Assembly: GCF_015690345.1 (NCBI RefSeq)
Contig: NZ_JADPUN010000422.1
Coordinates: forward strand, 95,353-159,352
Reading direction: 5' to 3'
Source: Plantactinospora alkalitolerans
Lineage (GTDB): Bacteria; Actinomycetota; Actinomycetes; Mycobacteriales; Micromonosporaceae
DNA length: 64,000 nt
A model generated the notes under the pieces. It saw only the letters and a list, made by a program, of their open reading frames with translations. It had not been told where the DNA came from and made no database searches. Positions 7,332 to 14,597 of the stretch are shown here, piece by piece. The position numbers and the translations under genes were made by a program. Numbering within the stretch: the first letter of the stretch is position 1; each line of letters starts with the position of its first letter.

Positions 7332-8424
7332 CGAGTCGCATTTGTACAATTTGCCCGAATTGAAGCGCATGTATAAGACGGTCACGAGGAACCACCGCAA
7401 GCGTAAGAAGCTGACCGGTACATGGTTTCTCGAAACGACCACCATGTTCGCGCCCGGCGAGGAGTCGACCGCCGAGGACACCTTCGCCGAGGCCGAGTCG
7501 ATGCGCGAGGGCCGCAAGCGCGGTGACCACCGTCTCCTGTACGACCACAGGTGGGGCGAGGTCGACGATCTCACGAACGAGGACGAGCTGCGAGCCGGCC
7601 TGATCGAGGCGTACGGCGACGCCGTCGAGTGGATTGACATCGACGGTCTGATCAACGAGTTCTGGGACTCGCGTAACGATCCCGTCGACTCGCGGCGCTA
7701 CTTCCTGAACGCGCAGACGTCGACGAGCGACGCGTGGCTGACGGCGCAGGAATGGGACGGCTGTGGCCGCCCGGACCGGCAACTGCAGGACCGCGACTTC
7801 GTTTGCCTCGGCCTGGATGGAAGCGTCAACGAGGACAGCACCTGTTTGGTGGCCTGCCGCATTTCGGATGGTCACCTGGAACTGCTCGACTGCTTCGAGA
7901 AGCCCCCGGGTCGACTCGGCGAGGGCTGGCAGGTCGATCGGATCGCGGTTGACGCTGCGGTGGCGCACGCCATGGAACGATTCGAAGTAGCGGGCTTCTA
8001 TATGGACCCCGCCCATTGGCAAGACTACGCAGACAAGTTCTCGGCGGAATTTGGCGAGAAGATGCAGGTGAAAGCGACCCAGTCTCGTCCGCTCGAATGG
8101 TGGACCAATAAGCCAACCCGGATGGTTGCCGCGCTCGAACGTTTTCACGAGGCGGTCGTCGACAGGCGGGTCAGCTTCACCCCGGCGGCGGACCGGGCTG
8201 GACGTACCGCCGAGTTGGCGGTGACGCTACGCCGGCACGCTTTGAATGCTCGCCGTAGGCCGTCGCGGGCGGGATTGGGAATAGCAAAGGAATTTCCAAA
8301 ATCGCCCAAGAAGATCGATGGGATCATGAGCGCCGTGCTCGCGTTCGAGGCGCGCGGGGACGCGATTGCAATCGGCGCGAAGCCGCGGGCGGCTCGGGTG
8401 TACGCCGCGAAGCGAATCCGGTGA
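7303..8424 (+). CDS. terL: Terminase large subunit, nuclease part (split gene)
   Basis: The in-phase part begins at GAC 7330 (DESH, second half of Walker B), continues with motor residues (ETTTMFAPGE) and ends in an RNase H-like nuclease domain (CLGLDGSVNEDST, then FYMDPAHWQDY and KKIDGIMSAVLAFEA near the C-terminus). With the 6714-7331 part, the whole is about 570 residues, a normal length. The GTG at 7303 opens the frame formally but would give a protein without Walker A. Either a programmed +1 shift joins the halves or the gene is broken. Confidence 0.85.
   Translation: MARRRSLSFDESHLYNLPELKRMYKTVTRNHRKRKKLTGTWFLETTTMFAPGEESTAEDTFAEAESMREGRKRGDHRLLYDHRWGEVDDLTNEDELRAGLIEAYGDAVEWIDIDGLINEFWDSRNDPVDSRRYFLNAQTSTSDAWLTAQEWDGCGRPDRQLQDRDFVCLGLDGSVNEDSTCLVACRISDGHLELLDCFEKPPGRLGEGWQVDRIAVDAAVAHAMERFEVAGFYMDPAHWQDYADKFSAEFGEKMQVKATQSRPLEWWTNKPTRMVAALERFHEAVVDRRVSFTPAADRAGRTAELAVTLRRHALNARRRPSRAGLGIAKEFPKSPKKIDGIMSAVLAFEARGDAIAIGAKPRAARVYAAKRIR
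7323..7332 (+). promoter_or_regulatory. Candidate +1 frameshift site in terL
   Basis: GTC TTT TGA C: a Phe tRNA on TTT can re-pair perfectly one base on, and TGA followed by C is a weak stop. This resembles the release-factor-2 site CTT TGA C. The AAGGAG at 7307-7312 lies about 13 bases upstream, farther than the RF2 stimulator, so stimulation is unproven. Confidence 0.5.
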
Positions 8425-8634
8425 GCATGGGCGGGCCCGGCACAGGTCGTGGTGTGCCCTTGATCGGCGCCGGGCCCACCGAAGACGATAGTCCCGAAGC
8501 CCGCCGGAGAGCAGGGTGACCCGGCGGTAATTTCGCCGAACGCCGCGTGGGTATGGTCGAGCCCGGCAGCCTGACTAACCGCGGGTCTGTCGCTGCCGGG
8601 CCCGATGTCAATCGTATCGGAGGGGACCGACAAG

Positions 8635-8949
8635 TTGAGCGAGCTGGACCAGCCGGAGAGTGACCGCCACGAGTGCGTGCTGCCGTTCATCGTCTGCCGA
8701 TCGGCGAACGGCCCGTACGAGGATGACTCGTTCACCGCCGGGTTCTCCTGCGGCGCGATCGACGCCGAGCTGGCCGCGCTCGCGGCGGTGGGCGGTGTCC
8801 AGTCGCGCACGTACTCGGTGCTGCCGGAGGTCCTGCCGCAGCTCGACCTGATCGGCATGCGGCACAGGTACCCGATCATGGAAGCGGTCGTGCCCGAGGA
8901 GCATCCCGACTGGGCGTTCGTGACCTTCCGGCGCTCTGACGACGACTAA
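8635..8949 (+). CDS. Hypothetical protein
   Basis: A 104-residue acidic protein (LPFIVCRSANGPYEDDSF near the start, SDDD at the end). GGAGGGG at 8619-8625 is well spaced for the TTG at 8635; the upstream ATG 8605 has no purine-rich site. No family recognised. The 8425-8604 gap before it has GGGCCCGGC/GCCGGGCCC and GCCCGGCAGC/GCTGCCGGGC inverted repeats. It converges with, and overlaps by 4 bp, the leftward gene that follows. Confidence 0.65.
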   Translation: MSELDQPESDRHECVLPFIVCRSANGPYEDDSFTAGFSCGAIDAELAALAAVGGVQSRTYSVLPEVLPQLDLIGMRHRYPIMEAVVPEEHPDWAFVTFRRSDDD

Positions 8950-9212
8950 CCTCGCCGAGCCGCGTCGAACCCGATCAGCAATCCGCTCGGTGTTGACGCC
9001 ACCACTACGCACTGACCGTCGACCTCCATCACGTCGACCACGGTCAGCGGCGGCTCGGGGATATCGGTGATGGCGACCCCGTCGGCGGAGCCGTCCAACT
9101 CGACCCACCGCACGCCCGGCGTGGCGCCGAGGATCGGGCCGTCGTCTGCCCACAGCGCGGCGACCTCGTCAGGGGTCAGTTCCTCCGGTTGACCGGAGCC
9201 GATTTCAAGCAC
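8946..9212 (-). CDS. Hypothetical protein, reversed insert in head operon
   Basis: An 88-residue acidic protein from a GTG start with alternating hydrophobic residues (VVDVMEVDGQCVVVAS), suggesting a small beta-rich fold. Function unknown. It is one of three leftward genes lying between terminase and portal, a typical position for moron genes that can be expressed from the prophage independently of the late operon. Confidence 0.6.
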   Translation of the reverse strand: MLEIGSGQPEELTPDEVAALWADDGPILGATPGVRWVELDGSADGVAITDIPEPPLTVVDVMEVDGQCVVVASTPSGLLIGFDAARRG

Positions 9213-9254
9213 AGGTCCCAGTGTGCCGAGGGGGTGCGCTGGTGCCGGTGACCG

Positions 9255-9458
9255 CTACGCACCGCCGTCGGCTCCGGTCTGGTCGGCACTCGGGGCGAGG
9301 TCGGTGCGGGCGCCTTGCCGCAGCTCGACAGCCTTGATCTGATCTGCCGGGTAACCGCTGACGCGTTTGATCTTCCGGTTGGCAAGGATCGCCCGGGCGC
9401 GTGACACGCTGACGCCCCAATGCTTGGACGCCTGCTCGACGGTCCACAGTTCGGTCAC
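9255..9458 (-). CDS. Small helix-turn-helix (excisionase-like) protein
   Basis: A 67-residue protein. LWTVEQASKHWGVSVSRARAI is a good helix-turn-helix, followed by RKIKRVSGYPADQI as in excisionase/AlpA-type HTH_17 proteins. The GTG at 9458 overlaps the TGA of the upstream leftward gene (GTGA), which fixes the start and shows coupling. Probably a DNA-binding regulator of the small leftward cluster; an excisionase role is less likely this far from the integrase. Confidence 0.65.
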   Translation of the reverse strand: MTELWTVEQASKHWGVSVSRARAILANRKIKRVSGYPADQIKAVELRQGARTDLAPSADQTGADGGA

Positions 9459-9832
9459 GAGGTTGACTTGATGAAGTCGGGCCATTCGCTGGCAACCTCG
9501 TTCACCGCCAACCACTCGTCGGGCCGCATGTCAAGCCGGCTGATCGAGGGCAGGCTCCGGAGTGACTTCGGGTGTACCCACAGGCCGAGGCCGGATTCCG
9601 TCCAGAAGACCAGAGCACCGGGGCTGGTCAAGGTTTCGTTCGGAGTCTGGAATCGGGGGATGGTCTCGCCGTTCACCCATAGGTAACCCAGCTCGTCCTG
9701 TGCGACCGGACCGGAATGCACGACCAAGATGTGGCCCCAGCTGTTGTGGTGCTTCGGGATGTCACGCACGCGCGGCGGGCACGGCCAGCCGGGGAGGTCG
9801 AACGCTCTTGCGTGCTGCGACTGCTCGGTCAT
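9455..9832 (-). CDS. Hypothetical protein
   Basis: A 125-residue soluble protein with many aromatic residues (HNSWGHILVVHSG, ELGYLWVNGETIP, GLGLWVHPKSL), beta-rich. No family recognised. It is the first gene of the leftward trio; its promoter would lie in 9833-9942, divergent from the portal gene. Coupled to the HTH gene by GTGA, so the pair may act together as an accessory (moron) unit. Confidence 0.6.
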   Translation of the reverse strand: MTEQSQHARAFDLPGWPCPPRVRDIPKHHNSWGHILVVHSGPVAQDELGYLWVNGETIPRFQTPNETLTSPGALVFWTESGLGLWVHPKSLRSLPSISRLDMRPDEWLAVNEVASEWPDFIKSTS

Positions 9833-9942
9833 CTGCTTGCCCCTCGGTTTGTGACTAACTCCTGACGCCTACTAACTTACGAGCGTGGCGCTCGGAAGTC
9901 AACGGGGTCACGTGCCTCCTTATCTCCCGAGGAGGTGCGCTG

Positions 9943-11502
9943 GTGCCGATCGACGTCGAGGTTCGCGAGTCCCCGGGCTGGTGGCTGCGCCGGTTGTTTT
10001 TCCAGCTCAACGACCCGCCGCGCCGTCGCCGGCTTGCCCAGTTGCACAACTACTACATCGGGCATCCACCGCTGCCCGAAGGCGCAGAAAACGTCCGGGA
10101 GGCGTACGCCGCCTTCCAGGAGCATTGCCGCAGCAATTTCTCGAAGTTGATCGTCTCGGCGACGTCGTCTCGGATGCGCCCGGTCGGCTTCCAGACCGCT
10201 GTCGATGCCGACGTCACCGGTGACGCCGAAGCCGCGGCGATGTGGGATCGGGCCGGGATGGCCGTGGTCGCGCCGGACACGCACAACAAGATGCTGGCGC
10301 TGTCCGAGTCGTACGTGATCGTCGGCGACGTCGATGAGGAGACCGGCGCGCCGCTGATCACTGCCGAGGACCCGCGCACGATGGTGGGGGAGCCGGACCC
10401 AACGCAGCCGACCCGGCTGCGGGCCGCCCTGAAGGTGCTGCACGACGACGTCGCCGAAGAGGACCGCGCCTACCTTTTCCTGCCTGGCCAGGTCTTCGTG
10501 GCTTACCGCCAGCAGAAGACGCAGGCGTGGGCGAACCGGCTGCCTGGGGCCCCGGATCGGCCGGACACGAGCCTCGGCGTGTATTTCGACCCGCGTGGCT
10601 GGGACTGGCACCCCGACAAGGGCGGGGCGGACGGGCAGCGGTTGCCCCACAACCGGATGCCGGCGGTCCGATTCCTCAACGAGGATGGCCTCGGGGAGTA
10701 CGAGCCGCACAGGAATCTACTCAACAGGATCAATCACCAGATCCTGCAGCGCCTCACGATCGCCACCATGCAGGCGTTTCGCCAGCGTGCGGTGGTCGGC
10801 CTGCCGTTGCAGGACCCCAAGACCGGTGAGGAAATCGACTACTCCGACGTCTTCACCATGGATCCGGCTGCTTTGTGGCAATTGCCCGAAGAGGCCAAGA
10901 TGTGGGAGTCGCAGCAGGTCGACCTGACGCCGATCCTGAGCGCGGTCAAGGACGACCTGGAGACCCTGGCCAGCGTCACCTCCACGCCGATGCACATGCT
11001 GCAGCCGGCCGGTGAAAACCAGTCCGCCGAGGGTGCCTCGCTGAGCCGCGAGGGCCTGGTCTTCAAGGTCGAGGACCGGGTCGCGCGGACGTCGCACGCC
11101 TGGGCTCGGGTGATGAGCCTCGCCTTCTTGACGATGGATCAGCCGGACCGGGCCGACCTTTCGAAATTGCGGACCCTGTGGGCACCGCCGGAGCGGCTGA
11201 GCCTGGCCGAGCGGGCCGACGCCGCCAGCAAGGCCGCGAACGACATTCCGCGACGTAGCCGCCTGATCCACATCTGGGGATTCACCCCCACCGAGTCGGA
11301 CGCGATGATGACGGAATGGGCCGACGAACAACTGCTCGCCGCCCAGGTCGCCGCCGCCACCGCCGCCATGAACCCGCTGCCGGAGGGCCAGCAGCAGTCG
11401 GGCCGCCCGGCCGCGGCGAGCCCGCTGCCGGCGCTACCGACGCTGCCGACCCCAGCGGACGTCCTGAAGAACCCGCTCGGCGGGCTCCCGGTGGCGGCGT
11501 GA
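9943..11502 (+). CDS. Portal protein (SPP1 gp6-like)
   Basis: A 519-residue protein that would form the dodecameric ring at the capsid vertex, docking terminase and the neck. Features: WWLRRLF near the start, LHNYYIGHPPLP, SNFSKLIVSATSSRMRPVGF, a central NRMPAVRFLN and the stem region DLETLASVTSTPMHML with GENQSAEGASLSREGL, all typical of actinophage portal proteins. Pro/Ala-rich C-terminus. GTG start with GAGGAGG upstream. Length and position after the terminase fit. Confidence 0.9.
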   Translation: MPIDVEVRESPGWWLRRLFFQLNDPPRRRRLAQLHNYYIGHPPLPEGAENVREAYAAFQEHCRSNFSKLIVSATSSRMRPVGFQTAVDADVTGDAEAAAMWDRAGMAVVAPDTHNKMLALSESYVIVGDVDEETGAPLITAEDPRTMVGEPDPTQPTRLRAALKVLHDDVAEEDRAYLFLPGQVFVAYRQQKTQAWANRLPGAPDRPDTSLGVYFDPRGWDWHPDKGGADGQRLPHNRMPAVRFLNEDGLGEYEPHRNLLNRINHQILQRLTIATMQAFRQRAVVGLPLQDPKTGEEIDYSDVFTMDPAALWQLPEEAKMWESQQVDLTPILSAVKDDLETLASVTSTPMHMLQPAGENQSAEGASLSREGLVFKVEDRVARTSHAWARVMSLAFLTMDQPDRADLSKLRTLWAPPERLSLAERADAASKAANDIPRRSRLIHIWGFTPTESDAMMTEWADEQLLAAQVAAATAAMNPLPEGQQQSGRPAAASPLPALPTLPTPADVLKNPLGGLPVAA

Positions 11503-11505
11503 CCA

Positions 11506-11751
11506 CTACACCTGCATCGCGGCCTGAACGAACTCACGGGTGAAGGTGGCGCCGCGCTGGCGAGCTTCCTCCAGCACCTGGTCGACGTCGTGCTCGGGGA
11601 ATTCTTTCATCACGGCCCAGACCATCTCGTAGTTCTGTTCCGGCTGCGCACCTGGCTGGCGTCGTCGCAGCGGCAGGCGGATGCGTGGCCCGTACGGCTT
11701 GTCCGAGTAGATCACGGCAACTCCTGTGACTCGGGGTTTGTCAATACTCAC
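11506..11751 (-). CDS. Hypothetical small protein, reversed insert
   Basis: An 81-residue protein: a short beta start (VTGVAVIYSDKP), a basic RLPLRRRQP, then two helices (YEMVWAVMKEFPEHDVDQVLEEARQRGA). Not recognised. It sits backwards in the 275-bp gap between portal and MuF-like genes and converges on the portal stop. Its orientation marks it as an accessory gene independent of late transcription. Confidence 0.6.
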   Translation of the reverse strand: MSIDKPRVTGVAVIYSDKPYGPRIRLPLRRRQPGAQPEQNYEMVWAVMKEFPEHDVDQVLEEARQRGATFTREFVQAAMQV

Positions 11752-11777
11752 CCAGTGTATCGACGGGAGGGTGCGCG

Positions 11778-13001
11778 GTGCCTGCGCCTGACGGCGGCCT
11801 GACCGCTGCCGAGATCGCCGCCATCTACGCCCTGGTGCAGGCCCAGTCGGAGATCCGCCGCCAGCTCGCCGAGATGGCGATCGCCGCTGTGCTCGGGCCG
11901 CTGCGGATCGTCAACTGGTACGACCCGGTCGACGTAGCGCTCGCGGTGGAGCGGGTGTTGCGGATCGTGCAGCCGATCCAGACCCGGGCGGCCCAGGTCA
12001 CCGACGCCTACCTGGCCCGGACGTTGACGCTGATGACGGGCCGCCCGGTACGTCCGGTCGGCACCATCGACGTGACCCAGCTGCGCCGCGTGGTGACACC
12101 GGCGGTGGCCCGGATCGTGTCGGCGCGCCCGCCCGTGGAGATCGAGCCCGAAGGCGACCTTGATCTCGACGATGTCTTCGAGGATGAGGACGAAGACGAG
12201 GATCGGCGGCTCGACGAGGAGTTCGAGCGGCAGGTCGACGACGAGCTCCGGGCGATCGAGGACGAGTTCGACCAGGAGCTGGAGCGGGAGCTGGCCGAGG
12301 ACGAGGCCCGGCTCCTGGCGCTGGATCCGATGGAGCCGTACATCCGGATCGGATCCGAGTACCGGTGGCGGATCTCGGAGGGCACCTCGGAGACGGAGGC
12401 GCTGGAACGGGCGCTGGCCCGGGCTGCCGACGTTGCCGACATGGACGTGGCTCTGGCCCAGCGGGCCCAGGAGCACGAGGTGATGATCCAACAGAACCCG
12501 AGCGAGATCACTGGGTACCGCCGGATCCTGCTCGCCGAGTTGCGGAATCCAGACTCGCCGCCGTGCGGCCTGTGCGTGGTCGCCGCGGACAGGATCTACA
12601 AGCGCGAGGAACTGAAGCCAATCCACGATCGTTGCCGCTGCGGCGTCTTGGCGATTCGCGGGCCGGCCGATCCGGGACTGGACATCAACGGCCAGGACCT
12701 GGACCGGATCTACAAGGCCGCCGGCGGCACCCATGGCCGGAAACTCAAGAAACTGCGGGTCGCGATCGGCGAGCACGGCGAGATCGGCCCGATCCTGCTG
12801 CCGTACGGCAAGGGCTTTCGCGATGCCGAGGAGGCCGACCGGGACGGCCGCGCCGCCACCGCGCGCCGGCGCCTGCCGGGCCTGGAGCGGTCGACGACCG
12901 GGCTGCAACGCCGGCTTGACGAGGGCGAGACGCGGGTCCGACCACTGCTCGGCTACCAGCAGCGCCTGATCGAACAGCTACGGGCGGAGATCGGGGTCTG
13001 A
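11778..13001 (+). CDS. MuF-like minor head / capsid maturation protein
   Basis: A 407-residue protein. The helical N-terminal half carries a strongly acidic segment at residues about 125-185 (DLDDVFEDEDEDED and a long charged helix). The C-terminal half has PPCGLCVVAADRIYK (about 259) and HDRCRCGV, the Cys/His signature of the phage Mu gpF-like family. These minor head proteins sit beside the portal and may be injected. GTG start with GGAGGGTGCG upstream. Confidence 0.8.
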   Translation: MPAPDGGLTAAEIAAIYALVQAQSEIRRQLAEMAIAAVLGPLRIVNWYDPVDVALAVERVLRIVQPIQTRAAQVTDAYLARTLTLMTGRPVRPVGTIDVTQLRRVVTPAVARIVSARPPVEIEPEGDLDLDDVFEDEDEDEDRRLDEEFERQVDDELRAIEDEFDQELERELAEDEARLLALDPMEPYIRIGSEYRWRISEGTSETEALERALARAADVADMDVALAQRAQEHEVMIQQNPSEITGYRRILLAELRNPDSPPCGLCVVAADRIYKREELKPIHDRCRCGVLAIRGPADPGLDINGQDLDRIYKAAGGTHGRKLKKLRVAIGEHGEIGPILLPYGKGFRDAEEADRDGRAATARRRLPGLERSTTGLQRRLDEGETRVRPLLGYQQRLIEQLRAEIGV

Positions 13002-13238
13002 CGGGGTGCCGGGCACCGGTGGCACCCGGGCCGGCTCGGTCTCGTCGCCGTGGCAGGCGTAGAGCACGTCCGGGCACTTGTCGTGGCGACATCGCCAGGT
13101 ACGACTCATCCGACCGCACGGGGAACAGGCGCCCCAGCCGAGTAGCGGGTCTTGGTGGCCTCTCCGGCAGGTCTTCGGCCTCCACTCCACCCAGAGCCAC
13201 CCGGAGCGCCGCCGTATCCACCTGCCCGCGACCGTCAC
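12978..13238 (-). CDS. Small zinc-binding protein, reversed insert
   Basis: An 86-residue protein with a Cys/His-rich core: CRRGHQDPL, ACSPCGRM, WRCRHDKCPDVLYACHGD. The spacing suggests one or two treble-clef/ribbon zinc sites. Function unknown. It runs backwards between two late genes and overlaps the MuF-like 3' end by 24 bp, another accessory gene inserted in the head operon. Confidence 0.6.
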   Translation of the reverse strand: MTVAGRWIRRRSGWLWVEWRPKTCRRGHQDPLLGWGACSPCGRMSRTWRCRHDKCPDVLYACHGDETEPARVPPVPGTPSDPDLRP

Positions 13239-13264
13239 GCCGACACCGTACGGGGAGGTGGGAC

Positions 13265-13597
13265 TTGCCGGTCGATCTCGCCCTGGGGCCCGGGTCGAAG
13301 CCGCCGGTGATCCTGGTTGCCCGCACGCTGGCCGAAGCCCGCCAGATCCGCCGCGAATGGGCGCCGGAGATTCCAGACCTCAAGGGCGCCGTTCTCGGGT
13401 CTACCTGCGGCTGGCGGCCGATGAACAGGTGGGGTCGGATGCGGGCCTACATTGCTCCGAGCGCCCGGGACGGGCCGTACTACGCCCACTGGATCGTCGG
13501 TCTGCGTATCTGCCTGCGCAAGAAGCAGGCGGAGGGCGCCGACCCTGACGTGCTCTTCCTGGTTCCGCCGAAGGTGGCGTGCCGTGGGGCCGCGTAG
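13265..13597 (+). CDS. Hypothetical protein
   Basis: A 110-residue protein from a TTG start with GGGGAGG six to seven bases upstream. It contains VILVARTLAEARQIRREWAPEIPDL and GWRPMNRWGRMRAYI, looking like a small alpha/beta fold. Not recognised. The end overlaps the next gene by 14 bases. Confidence 0.65.
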   Translation: MPVDLALGPGSKPPVILVARTLAEARQIRREWAPEIPDLKGAVLGSTCGWRPMNRWGRMRAYIAPSARDGPYYAHWIVGLRICLRKKQAEGADPDVLFLVPPKVACRGAA

Positions 13598-13835
13598 GTG
13601 GTGGCGTCGCGCCGACACCCGGTTGCGGCTGTCCGCCGCGCTGCTCGGGTTCGTTGTCGCCGGCTGGCCGGCGAGCGCCGCGTGGGTGTGGATTGCGAAG
13701 GGCTTCGACCCGTTCGAGCAGCTGATGTTGTTCCTGAGCTGGGGAGCTCTCGGTTACACCTCCGGCGACATGATCTTCACCAACAAGGCCGCTGAAGGCG
13801 GTCGCGACTCCAGCTTGGGCCGGCCCGGCGAGTGA
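13584..13835 (+). CDS. Small membrane protein
   Basis: An 83-residue protein with a basic N-terminus (GPRRWWRRADTRLR) and two hydrophobic segments (about 17-36 and 46-62). The Arg-rich start should stay in the cytoplasm. Function unknown; it might alter the lysogen membrane. GTG start inside the end of the previous gene. Confidence 0.65.
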   Translation: MGPRRWWRRADTRLRLSAALLGFVVAGWPASAAWVWIAKGFDPFEQLMLFLSWGALGYTSGDMIFTNKAAEGGRDSSLGRPGE

Positions 13836-13892
13836 GAACGACTCCGCGCCGGGCCGGCCCTGCCATGCCCACCCACCGCACGGAGCCCACCC

Positions 13893-14225
13893 ATGCCCTT
13901 CTCGATGCGACTCCAGACCCTCTATCTGCCCAGCACCGGCCTGCGCGTCGACCAGAGCGTTGCGCCGTTCGCCCTCATCGTCGACCAGGTGCCCGCCGAC
14001 CTGGGGGAGAGCGACCGCGAGACCCTTCACCAGTTCGGCCGAGATGCTGGCGCCGCCGGAGTACTGATCACCCAGGCGACCGTCCGGCTGGTCGACGACG
14101 ACGACGAGACGTCCGACGGCGAGACGTTCGTCGACATCGATCCCGGTCCGCTCGGGGTCGCGGTGGCGCAGGCGGTACGTACGCACCTGGAGACACAGGG
14201 CGGCACCCTCCGCGGTTCGCGGTGA
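13893..14225 (+). CDS. Hypothetical acidic protein
   Basis: A 110-residue protein: a beta start (MRLQTLYLPSTGLRVDQSVAPFALIVDQ), a helix, and an Asp-rich loop (LVDDDDETSDGETFVDIDPGP). Not recognised. Coupled to the next gene by a GTGA overlap at 14222-14225, so the two products may work as a pair. Confidence 0.65.
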   Translation: MPFSMRLQTLYLPSTGLRVDQSVAPFALIVDQVPADLGESDRETLHQFGRDAGAAGVLITQATVRLVDDDDETSDGETFVDIDPGPLGVAVAQAVRTHLETQGGTLRGSR

Positions 14226-14581
14226 GCGGCGACGCGGCTCAGCCAACCTGCGGCTGCGAGCCGCGGCTGATCTACCTCTGGGACGGCGACCTGTACTTCG
14301 GCGAGCTGACCGACGACGAGCGTCAGGACCTCGTCGAGTTCCTGCGGGCACATGACATTGACCCGATGTCGGTGCCGGCCAGCAACCAGATTGCGATTCG
14401 GGCCCGGTGCGACGGCTCGGACTGGCTGGAGCTGTGGCGGACGCCTGGCGGCGATCTCGCGCGGGCGCCGATCTGCGACTACTGCGACACCTGCGCGGTT
14501 CAGGAGCGGCTACTGATCCCGCTGGTCGAACTGCCGCCGCCGCTGCATGGCGCGAAGGTCTACGGCGTGTCCGAACGCTGA
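14222..14581 (+). CDS. Hypothetical protein with Cys pairs
   Basis: A 119-residue protein. TCGCEPRLIYLWDGDLYFGEL at the start and APICDYCDTCAVQ near residue 85 suggest a zinc site built from CxC and CxxCxxC. The centre is acidic. Not recognised. GTG start in the previous stop; it precedes the tail fibre gene by 16 bases. Confidence 0.65.
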   Translation: MSGDAAQPTCGCEPRLIYLWDGDLYFGELTDDERQDLVEFLRAHDIDPMSVPASNQIAIRARCDGSDWLELWRTPGGDLARAPICDYCDTCAVQERLLIPLVELPPPLHGAKVYGVSER

Positions 14582-14597
14582 CCGCGAGGGGGTGCTC

